5,288 nt of DNA from Pseudomonadota bacterium (GTDB lineage Bacteria; Pseudomonadota; Gammaproteobacteria; DAOUQR01): positions 1 to 5,288 of the forward strand of contig DAOUQR010000099.1 in assembly GCA_030625525.1 (NCBI GenBank). Direction: 5' to 3'. Made by a program: the position numbers and the translations under genes. Shown here piece by piece: positions 1 through 5,236 of this stretch. The number at the start of each line of letters is the position of its first letter. Within the stretch, counting starts at the first letter, position 1. A model generated the notes under the pieces. It was not told the DNA's origin. It was given only the letters and a program-made list of their open reading frames with translations, and did not search any database.

Positions 1-1
1 G

Positions 2-304
2 TTGAAGTATTGTCACTATTGCCATGATACCGGCTACGGTGATTTTGAATTACGATATATTAGGAATAAAGAAAAAAAAGAAATTGATTTTTTAATTACA
101 AAAGATCGTAAGCCTTGGCTACCTATTGAAGTAAAACTTAATGATGAACAGCCTTCTCCTAATTGGTTGCCATTTATGAAATTCTTAAAGTGTTCGCACG
201 CAATTCAAGTTGTGAGAAAAAGTGGTGTATTCAATATCATAAATAATGATGATTACTCACTGCTAATTATAAGCGCGGATAAATTACTAAAATATTTGGT
301 TTAA
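2..304 (+). CDS. DUF4143-type ATP-binding protein, C-terminal fragment (5' end outside window)
   Basis: This is the last 100 residues of a larger protein whose reading frame is open to the window edge. The apparent TTG start at base 2 is therefore probably an internal Leu codon. The stretch DTGYGDFELRYIRNKEKKE followed by IDFLI and IEVK is typical of the C-terminal DUF4143 domain of AAA ATPases, in which an N-terminal P-loop ATPase (not in view) is joined to a PD-(D/E)XK-like fold. In window numbering, Asp29 and the Glu43-Val-Lys45 motif would be the nuclease-like acidic and Lys residues. Full-length members usually have about 380 residues, so roughly three quarters is missing only because of the window boundary. 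These proteins are scattered accessory genes of unclear cellular role; some are proposed to act in DNA transactions or toxin-antitoxin-like systems. The stop codon lies 25 bp from the convergent adenosyltransferase gene, with no clear terminator between them. The family call is fairly sure; the function is not. Confidence 0.8.
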   Translation: MKYCHYCHDTGYGDFELRYIRNKEKKEIDFLITKDRKPWLPIEVKLNDEQPSPNWLPFMKFLKCSHAIQVVRKSGVFNIINNDDYSLLIISADKLLKYLV

Positions 305-329
305 AATCATATCACTGACATCCGATGAA

Positions 330-875
330 TCATGCATCTTTTTGCCAATACGTTTCCGATTGATTCGCCAGTTTGTTGATCATTCTTGATATCACAAATA
401 AGAGATCAGATAAGCGGTTAACATATTGCATGCTTTTATCATTGAGTTTTTCAATTTCATTTAATGAAACGAGCTGACATTCTGCGCGACGACAGAGGGT
501 CCGCGCAAGGTGACACATCGCGGCGGCTTGTGTTCCACCGGGTAACACAAATTCTTTTAGAGGGGGTAATTCTTTATTAAAGGTATCGAGATCAAGTTCC
601 AACATTTTCACATTGTCACTTGTCATTAACTCGGCATCGGGCATTGATAATTCTGCACCTAAATTAAAAAGTTGATGCTGAACTCGTGTGAGACACGTTT
701 GAATGTTGCTGTGCACATTCATTGAAAGCACCACGCCAATGGCTGCATTTAATTCATCAATCAAACCCATCACACGAATTCGAGGCTCCGATTTGCTCAA
801 TCGGGTATTATCCGCTAAGCCTGTACTGCCATCATCCCCTTTGCGCGTATATATTTTTGTTAGGCGGTAAGACAC
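330..875 (-). CDS. PduO-type cob(I)yrinic acid a,c-diamide / cob(I)alamin adenosyltransferase
   Basis: The 181-residue protein matches the PduO/MMAB family, which transfers the 5'-deoxyadenosyl group of ATP to cob(I)alamin to make adenosylcobalamin in the cytosol. The N-terminal ATP-binding segment KIYTRKGDDGSTGL (7-20) is intact. GLIDELNAAIG (37-47), FVLPGG (109-114), the Arg/Cys/Glu cluster RTLCRRAE (125-132) and YVNRLSDLLFV (151-161) also match the family and contain the residues that contact ATP and the corrin in human MMAB. Length is normal for a single-domain enzyme. The start is GTG at 875, chosen because TGAGGAG lies 5 bases upstream (minus strand, 881-887), an excellent ribosome binding site. 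The gene is divergent from the MFS gene and convergent with the DUF4143 gene. No cobalamin synthesis, mutase or propanediol genes lie nearby, so it most likely salvages imported cobalamin for a dependent enzyme encoded elsewhere. The symbols cobO, pduO and btuR are used inconsistently for this family, so none is given. Confidence 0.95.
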   Translation of the reverse strand: MSYRLTKIYTRKGDDGSTGLADNTRLSKSEPRIRVMGLIDELNAAIGVVLSMNVHSNIQTCLTRVQHQLFNLGAELSMPDAELMTSDNVKMLELDLDTFNKELPPLKEFVLPGGTQAAAMCHLARTLCRRAECQLVSLNEIEKLNDKSMQYVNRLSDLLFVISRMINKLANQSETYWQKDA

Positions 876-938
876 GGTATCTCCTCAGTTGTAGAGCAAT
901 CGATACACTACCTCCGCCCCTCCAAGAAGGCAACAAAA

Positions 939-955
939 TTTGACTTTTGGTCAAA
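939..955. promoter_or_regulatory. Small palindrome in the divergent adenosyltransferase/MFS gap
   Basis: TTTGAC and GTCAAA form a perfect 6-bp inverted repeat separated by 5 bases, roughly midway between the two divergent start codons. Each arm also supplies a TTGAC -35-like hexamer, one per strand. For the MFS gene, TTGACT at 940-945 has only a poor -10 candidate (TAAGTT, 963-968, 17-bp spacer). The site could be an operator or part of overlapping promoters; the sequence alone does not settle this. Confidence 0.3.
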
Positions 956-997
956 AACCATCTAAGTTCGCGCAAATTTCGAAACTAAAGGCTATGT

Positions 998-2311
998 ATG
1001 AAGAAAGAAGCAAAAAACACTTGGCTGTTGGCCTGGGTTGTATTCTCAACAGGTATTCTATATTACTGTTATGCCTACCTATTGAGAGTCTATCCCAGCG
1101 TCATTGAACCCGAATTAATGAGCCGTTTTCAAATCAGTGCGGATGGCTTGGGGCTTTTGACTTCTTTTTATTACTTTGCGTATGCACCCATGCAGTTGCC
1201 GGTGGGTTTGGCTGTCGATAAGATTGGGGTGCGGAAATCTCTTATATTCGCGGTGATTGTTGCGACCATTGGTGCGTATATTTTCGCAACGGTTAATCAT
1301 TTTTCGTTTGCTCTTGGCGGACGATTTTTAGTCGGTTTGGGTGCTGCGTTTGCTTATGTGACCGCGTTAAAAATTGCATCACTATGGTTGCCTCGTCGAT
1401 ATTTTGCGACGGCAACAGGTGCTGTCACTGGTGCTGGGATGATTGCAGCGTGTGTTACCGACATATCGCTCACCTCTGTTTCTGAGCATTACTCATCAAC
1501 CATGGCTCTATTCATCCCGGTCATTATTGGTATTATCTTATTTGCGATGATTTTATTTTTTGTACGTGATAAACAAGCTGACAGTAATGCATCACAAGAA
1601 GAAGCGTCTGCTTTGGATTTTAAACAATTAGGACGCTATCTTTTAACCATCATGAAAAACCCACAAATGTGGTTGATTGGTTTTCTGGGTGCTATGTTGT
1701 ATTTACCTGCGACTGTTTTTCTTGATGTCTGGGGTATTCCGTATTTAAAAACGGTTTATCATTTAAATCCGAGTGCAGCCTCAGGTGGTATCTCTGTGAT
1801 GTTAGCGGGTTGGATCATTTCAAGTTTTACAACGGGTGCTTTATCCGATGTTATGCAGAATCGTAAAACCTTTTTATTGGTTGGCTGTATTGCTGCCGCT
1901 GTGATTTCGTCAGTTTTATTGTTCGGTGAAGTCAGTGGCGTGTCTTTATATTTCTTATTATTTGCCTTGGGTGTAGCTTGTGGACCTCATCCCTTGTGCT
2001 TCACCTTAGGCAAAGAAAATTACGCACCGCATATTGCAGGGACCGCGGTGTCATTTGCTAACTTCGTTATAATGCTGGGTGGGTTTGTTTTCCAACCACT
2101 CGTGGGTAAATTTCTTGAATGGCAATGGGATGGCCAGATTGTTAATGGTCTACATCAATACTCGCCGCATATGTTTAATATCGCACTGAGTATTATTCCG
2201 ATTGGTTTGATCTTGGGTTCAATCACAACGTTTTTCATTCGTGATACAGCGAATGGGGAAACGGTGCTTGTTGAAGACGACGTTGCTGTTGCGTCTGCCG
2301 CACAGGCTTAA
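998..2311 (+). CDS. Major facilitator superfamily (MFS) transporter
   Basis: This 437-residue inner-membrane protein has the two-times-six transmembrane layout of MFS carriers. Hydrophobic segments lie near 9-28, 50-70, 80-98, 105-128, 136-158, 170-190, 223-243, 262-283, 291-310, 314-335, 344-370 and 393-415, with a charged central loop at about 190-220. The loop between helices 2 and 3 carries the MFS motif A (GLAVDKIGVRK, 70-80). A degenerate copy, GALSDVMQNRK (280-290), sits at the equivalent place in the second half, as expected from internal duplication. The short acidic C-terminal tail (416-437) is probably cytosolic. The start is ATG at 998, preceded by a modest purine-rich site (ACTAAAGG) 6-7 bases away; the ATG at 994 is out of frame. 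The substrate cannot be read from the sequence: the general type resembles organic-anion or sugar-acid permeases, but no diagnostic motif is visible. The gene stands alone between a divergent and a convergent neighbour. Confidence 0.92.
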   Translation: MKKEAKNTWLLAWVVFSTGILYYCYAYLLRVYPSVIEPELMSRFQISADGLGLLTSFYYFAYAPMQLPVGLAVDKIGVRKSLIFAVIVATIGAYIFATVNHFSFALGGRFLVGLGAAFAYVTALKIASLWLPRRYFATATGAVTGAGMIAACVTDISLTSVSEHYSSTMALFIPVIIGIILFAMILFFVRDKQADSNASQEEASALDFKQLGRYLLTIMKNPQMWLIGFLGAMLYLPATVFLDVWGIPYLKTVYHLNPSAASGGISVMLAGWIISSFTTGALSDVMQNRKTFLLVGCIAAAVISSVLLFGEVSGVSLYFLLFALGVACGPHPLCFTLGKENYAPHIAGTAVSFANFVIMLGGFVFQPLVGKFLEWQWDGQIVNGLHQYSPHMFNIALSIIPIGLILGSITTFFIRDTANGETVLVEDDVAVASAAQA

Positions 2312-2320
2312 TGGTATCTA

Positions 2321-2347
2321 TGGAGTCAGGTATGTGACCTGACTCCA
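2321..2347. terminator. Perfect 11-bp hairpin between convergent MFS and brkB genes
   Basis: TGGAGTCAGGT and ACCTGACTCCA pair perfectly over 11 bp around a 5-base ATGTG loop. The hairpin fills most of the 36-bp gap between the two stop codons and abuts the TAG of the minus-strand gene. Position and symmetry suit a bidirectional transcription terminator. However, no T-run follows on either strand, so it is not a canonical intrinsic terminator. It may instead block 3' exonucleases or belong to a dispersed REP-like repeat family. Confidence 0.5.
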
Positions 2348-3613
2348 CTAATCAAATACCGTTCGATAAAAAACAGCGAGCGGCACATTCAATGATTCAT
2401 CCAACACTGGTGTAACCGGTGCCAAGTATCTGACAAGCTCCCGCTCCATGTCCGTTTCTAAGGTCTTTAGTTGCACCAAATCAGGCAATGGCCAAGACAA
2501 TTCTTGGTAAAGATCAAGCAGTGAATAGTAGGATAAATCTCTTGATAACACAAAAGCCCCATTATTTGTAACACGCACCAAGCGTTTATGACGCAAGGAT
2601 TCTAAAAGCTCATCGGGGGGTAAGGTATAATTAAAGGGGTCTTTTTTAATAAGATCTTCCAAACTCACTGTACGGCCATCTTGCTGCGCTTGCCACAAAT
2701 GCCCTAACCACCTCACCGCATGACTGAGCGGATCGAGTTTGGGACCAGCGCGTCGGGCATATTGCGCCGATAATCCATGTGCAATTTCAGCACCGAGTAA
2801 CACAATCACCCACACCCAATACACCCAAAGAAAAAATAAAGGGAGTGTTGCAAACGCACCATAAATTAATTCATAGGTATTAAATCGCCGAATATACACA
2901 CCAAAACCATACTTAGCTGTTTCAAATAAAATCGCGGCAACCACTGCCCCTATAAAAGCGTGAGAGAATTTAACCTTGGTATTTGGCACCACCAGATATA
3001 ACAGGTTAAAAGCAACAACCGTTAATACAAAAGGCGACCAGGCTAAAAACCTTGAGACTTCTTGACCGATATATTTTAGCGAGCCATTCAGCCACGGCAG
3101 AGAAAAAATATACGAGCTGAGAACTAAACTTAAACCTAATAATAAAGGCGTTAATGATATCACCGCCCAATAAAGTAAAAAGGCCGATGCGCCTTTGCGC
3201 GTAACTCGCACGCGCCAAATTTGATTGAGAGCCCTCTCAATCGTGAACATCATTAAAATCGACGTCACAAATAAAGCGGCGATACCAGTCACCGATAAAC
3301 GGGTTGCTTGTTGCGCGAAGGTCAATAAATATTGCTGAACGATTTTACCGGTCTCAGGAACAAAGTTAGTAAAAATAAAGTTTTGTGCCGGCAGCATCAT
3401 TTTAGTAAAAGTAGGAAAGGCAGACAGAATGGTGATCGTCACCGACATTAAGGGCACTATCGCAAGCAAAGTCGTAAATGTAAGCGCAGAGGCACGATAG
3501 GTACACGCATCTTCAATAAATCGTAAAACCACGAAACGTAAAAACCGCCAACTGCTGTAAATCCACTGATGATTCAACAGTGACTTGAGTCTATCCTTGA
3601 TATTTTCGGTCAT
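2348..3613 (-). CDS. YihY/virulence factor BrkB family membrane protein (formerly annotated RNase BN)
   Basis: From the ATG at 3613 this is a 421-residue multi-pass inner-membrane protein. Family hallmarks are YRASALTFTTLL (39-50) leading into the first helix, the ERALNQIWRVR region (126-136), the VVPNTKVKFSHAF segment (208-220) and the final YGAFATLPLFFLWVYW block (251-266), ending in GAEIAHG. About six helices lie between 42 and 280. Residues 290-421 form a soluble extension predicted to contain a winged-helix-like part (about 315-360), as in the long, roughly 420-residue members; E. coli YihY lacks it. The molecular function is not firmly known; the name comes from Bordetella BrkB (serum resistance), and the old RNase BN label is wrong. 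The frame extends up to a TTG at 3688, but a TATAAT -10 box (3688-3693) overlaps that codon, so translation must begin downstream. ATG 3613 has CAGG 7 bases upstream; ATG 3628 is the alternative. Confidence 0.93.
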   Translation of the reverse strand: MTENIKDRLKSLLNHQWIYSSWRFLRFVVLRFIEDACTYRASALTFTTLLAIVPLMSVTITILSAFPTFTKMMLPAQNFIFTNFVPETGKIVQQYLLTFAQQATRLSVTGIAALFVTSILMMFTIERALNQIWRVRVTRKGASAFLLYWAVISLTPLLLGLSLVLSSYIFSLPWLNGSLKYIGQEVSRFLAWSPFVLTVVAFNLLYLVVPNTKVKFSHAFIGAVVAAILFETAKYGFGVYIRRFNTYELIYGAFATLPLFFLWVYWVWVIVLLGAEIAHGLSAQYARRAGPKLDPLSHAVRWLGHLWQAQQDGRTVSLEDLIKKDPFNYTLPPDELLESLRHKRLVRVTNNGAFVLSRDLSYYSLLDLYQELSWPLPDLVQLKTLETDMERELVRYLAPVTPVLDESLNVPLAVFYRTVFD

Positions 3614-3687
3614 GGTGAGGCCTGTCATTGATTGACCCAAGACTATCAGGAATAGCTTAACGAATACAGATGAGTGTTGTGACAGCA

Positions 3688-3693
3688 ATTATA
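3688..3693 (-). promoter_or_regulatory. Putative -10 box of the brkB/yihY promoter
   Basis: The minus strand reads TATAAT, a perfect match to the sigma70 -10 consensus, about 75 bases upstream of the preferred ATG. The -35 element is weak: the best is TTCACC (3713-3718), with a long 19-bp spacer, and it overlaps the outer end of the palindromic element. The box fits transcription starting near 3681 and argues against the TTG at 3688 as a start codon. Confidence 0.45.
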
Positions 3694-3715
3694 AATATGG
3701 ATGGCGAATCTCGGT

Positions 3716-3834
3716 GAACGTTCATATTTGAGTCAAGATTGGACGATTTTTTATTTAAAAAAGCGGAGTGTACATTAGTACATGAGCACTTTTTAAATGA
3801 AAAATCGTCCAAGATTGGCCAAAGATGGACGTTC
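3716..3834. repeat. 119-bp imperfect palindromic element (MITE/REP-like) with 70-bp core
   Basis: The core at 3741-3810 is a 70-bp palindrome. The outer 21 bases of each arm (starting GGACGATTTT) pair with one mismatch, which is a G-U wobble in RNA. An internal 7-by-7 unpaired section follows (AGCGGAG against TGAGCAC), then TGTAC/GTACA around an ATTA centre. Beyond the core, 3716-3740 and 3811-3834 are again inverted copies of each other (GAACGT, CAT, TTTG, CAA, TT), about 19 of 25 positions with one gap. No protein is encoded. It lies in the divergent gap between brkB and arsC. The nested structure looks like a non-autonomous palindromic mobile repeat, but whether further copies exist cannot be seen here. 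Its left end reaches the -35 region of brkB, so it could affect that promoter. Confidence 0.7.
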
Positions 3835-3882
3835 GGTGGTAAATTGAGAATAGCTGCTGTTGTGGCCCTGCCCTACACTCAT

Positions 3883-3888
3883 TACAAT
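3883..3888 (+). promoter_or_regulatory. Putative -10 box of the arsC promoter
   Basis: TACAAT matches the sigma70 -10 consensus at five of six positions and lies about 39 bases before the arsC GTG, leaving a short leader. The hexamer at the -35 position (TTGTGG, 3860-3865, 17-bp spacer) matches only its first three bases. A weak or activated promoter is plausible. No ArsR-type operator was recognised. Confidence 0.4.
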
Positions 3889-3926
3889 AGCGCGTAGAAT
3901 AAAAAGAGTCCTCAGGAGATCATGCC

Positions 3927-4280
3927 GTGCCAAACATTATTATTTACCACAATCCTCGCTGCTCCAAGTCGCGCGAAACACTCAAGTTATTGCAAGACAA
4001 ACAGATAGAGCCGCAAATTATTGAGTATTTAACGACGCCTCCGAGTGTCGATGAACTCACAAACATTGTGAAACAACTCAAATTAGCTCCCCGTGATTTG
4101 CTTCGAAAGACTGAAGAGGAATTTAAAACCCTCGGCTTATCTGATAAATCACTGAGTGATGAAGCATTGATTCTTGCGATGACAAAGCATCCTCGTTTAA
4201 TTCAACGTCCGATTGTGATCAATGGCAATAAGGCAGCGCTCGGTCGTCCTCCTGAAAACGTCTTGGAGATTCTGTTTTAG
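3927..4280 (+). CDS. arsC: ArsC-family arsenate reductase (glutaredoxin-dependent type, YfgD-like)
   Basis: The 117-residue cytosolic protein has the thioredoxin-like ArsC fold and begins with IIIYHNPRCSKSRETL. Catalytic Cys12 and the three anion-binding arginines of plasmid R773 ArsC are present at the same numbers: Arg60, Arg94 (in QRPIVI) and Arg107 (in LGRPPE). Classical members reduce arsenate to arsenite using glutathione and glutaredoxin. The overall pattern (SLSDEALILAM, RPIVINGNKA, GRPPENVLEIL) resembles the chromosomal E. coli YfgD subgroup as I remember it, whose physiological substrate is less certain. The start is GTG at 3927, fixed by AGGAG (3914-3918) 8 bases upstream; the ATG at 3922 is out of frame. 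No arsB, acr3 or arsR lies beside it, so an operonic arsenic-resistance role is not supported by context. The gene is divergent from brkB and convergent with the acidic gene pair, 24 bp away. Confidence 0.93.
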   Translation: MPNIIIYHNPRCSKSRETLKLLQDKQIEPQIIEYLTTPPSVDELTNIVKQLKLAPRDLLRKTEEEFKTLGLSDKSLSDEALILAMTKHPRLIQRPIVINGNKAALGRPPENVLEILF

Positions 4281-4304
4281 GAAGACGCATAGCAAAATTA
4301 GCAA

Positions 4305-4709
4305 TTAGTTTGAAATAGATCCACTCGTAGAGCTTATTTTAAAGGGTGACTCACGCATCGGTTGAATGCCAGCGTTGCCCTCATCTTCCTGGAGTGAACG
4401 TTCACTTGAGTTATCATTACACAACGACTCAAAGCTAAGGCTTTCTGTTTGAGAGTGATCGCTTTTAAAACGAAAGAAACCAATAGTATTCAATTGTTTA
4501 GCATCTTCTGGAACAAAAGATCGAGGAAAAGGCAGCGCTTTATCCTCTTCAACTGTTTTCTCATCCTCTTCGGCGTCACTATCTAGATCAAAAACCAGCG
4601 CACTATCGTCCTGAGCCACGTCATATTTCAGAAAAATCAATTGTTCAATTGCGAGTAAAATTTCATCATCAGCAAAAACGGGTAATTTAGCTTTAACGGA
4701 TCCACACAA
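4305..4709 (-). CDS. Hypothetical acidic protein, probable 3' part of a frameshifted gene
   Basis: I do not recognise this 134-residue product. Its first 30 residues are hydrophobic/helical (ADDEILLAIEQLIFLKYDV). Next comes a strongly acidic stretch (DLDSDAEEDEKTVEEDK, about 42-58), then a low-complexity Ser/Glu-rich tail ending STSGSISN. There are no transmembrane segments. The only usable start is a TTG at 4709 with no convincing Shine-Dalgarno. The frame is open a further 10 codons upstream (reading ESIANIELEE) to a TGA at 4740-4742, which overlaps the end of the upstream acidic reading frame in the -1 phase. The simplest view is that this is the C-terminal half of the same protein, separated by a one-base deletion, either real or a sequencing error. 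An independent, translationally coupled small gene is the alternative. It is convergent with arsC. Confidence 0.5.
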   Translation of the reverse strand: MCGSVKAKLPVFADDEILLAIEQLIFLKYDVAQDDSALVFDLDSDAEEDEKTVEEDKALPFPRSFVPEDAKQLNTIGFFRFKSDHSQTESLSFESLCNDNSSERSLQEDEGNAGIQPMRESPFKISSTSGSISN

Positions 4710-4729
4710 TTCTTCTAGCTCAATATTAG

Positions 4730-5170
4730 CTATAGACTCTCAGGCAAGATTGCGCCAGTCAAATCAAAAGCATCACACCCATCATCCTTATAACGGGATG
4801 AAATTGCACGATAGGTGCCAGTATCCAGTAAATGTTTCGACTGACCTTCTTCAATAAGCACTAAATTTGCCATTAATTGAATAAGCTGTGTCTGATAACA
4901 GTGATCCAACAACCCTAAAAAGCTTAATAAACTAAAGTCCTCATTATTCGAGCTGAGGTCTTTCAGTAAATCTTTAATTTCGTTTAGATTATCAATGAGA
5001 TTATCAACATCCAATCGATGTACGGTGTAACGATATTCACTAATAAATTTTCTGACCGATTCTTCAGAAATATGTTCCCAAGAACGGTGTTTGTCATCAA
5101 AGTTTGAAAGGGTAAGAGTGTTTCCATCATCGACTGGAAAATTTTCGTCATCAAAATTACTGCTAAACAA
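4730..5170 (-). CDS. Hypothetical acidic protein, probable 5' part of a frameshifted gene
   Basis: This is a 146-residue product of unrecognised family. The N terminus is acidic and contains the pentapeptide SNFDD twice (4-8 and 22-26). Residues about 35-115 look alpha-helical and leucine-rich (for example LDVDNLIDNLNEIKDLL and LLSFLGLLDHCYQTQL). No transmembrane segment, signal peptide or catalytic motif is visible. The start is a TTG at 5170 with a weak GAG-containing site 6 bases upstream. No ATG or GTG exists in frame between the upstream stop and residue 100, so TTG is the best choice. The frame ends at TAG 4730-4732, but the -1 frame continues from there into the downstream acidic reading frame. 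A joined product would be about 290 residues. Unique, acidic, helical proteins with a Ser/Glu-rich tail are common among type IV effectors of Legionellales, but that assignment is speculative. Confidence 0.6.
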   Translation of the reverse strand: MFSSNFDDENFPVDDGNTLTLSNFDDKHRSWEHISEESVRKFISEYRYTVHRLDVDNLIDNLNEIKDLLKDLSSNNEDFSLLSFLGLLDHCYQTQLIQLMANLVLIEEGQSKHLLDTGTYRAISSRYKDDGCDAFDLTGAILPESL

Positions 5171-5219
5171 ATTAAACTCTACATGTAATGAATATCAAAA
5201 AACACTATCACATTAAATT

Positions 5220-5236
5220 CTTAACGAAATCTTAAG
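5220..5236 (-). promoter_or_regulatory. PmrA-box-like direct repeat upstream of the acidic hypothetical gene
   Basis: On the minus strand the sequence CTTAAG-ATTTC-GTTAAG gives two TTAAG half-sites with 11-bp periodicity, ending 49 bases before the TTG start. This fits the enterobacterial PmrA box (YTTAAK-N5-YTTAAK) except for the first base of the second half. It is also close to the tandem cTTAATatT element described for Legionella and Coxiella PmrA, as I recall it. A weak -10 candidate (GATAGT) follows 8-13 bases downstream. AT-rich DNA produces such matches by chance, so this is tentative. Confidence 0.3.

Noticed and set aside
722..943. Plus-strand open frame overlapping the adenosyltransferase start
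   Set aside because: It lies antisense to a clear adenosyltransferase gene, has no family resemblance and no ribosome binding site; it is a shadow frame.
1115..1300. Minus-strand open frame inside the MFS gene
   Set aside because: It is antisense to well-supported MFS motifs including motif A, and its sequence is rich in Arg/His/Asn without any recognisable domain.
3006..3218. Second minus-strand frame inside brkB
   Set aside because: It overlaps the membrane-helix coding part of brkB in another phase and has no independent start signal.
3614..3688. Possible N-terminal signal peptide on the BrkB-family protein
   Set aside because: The hydrophobic stretch comes from translating the promoter/leader region from a TTG that overlaps a TATAAT box; the family normally starts just before the TENIKDRL-type segment.
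3716..3834. Intrinsic terminator or CRISPR-like repeat reading of the palindrome
   Set aside because: It sits between two divergent genes where no transcript needs to end, and there is only one unit with no spacers; a single palindromic repeat explains it better.
4730..4742. Programmed -1 ribosomal frameshift joining the two acidic frames
   Set aside because: The overlap TGAGAGTCTATAG contains no X-XXY-YYZ slippery heptamer, so a mutation or sequencing error is more likely than programmed recoding.
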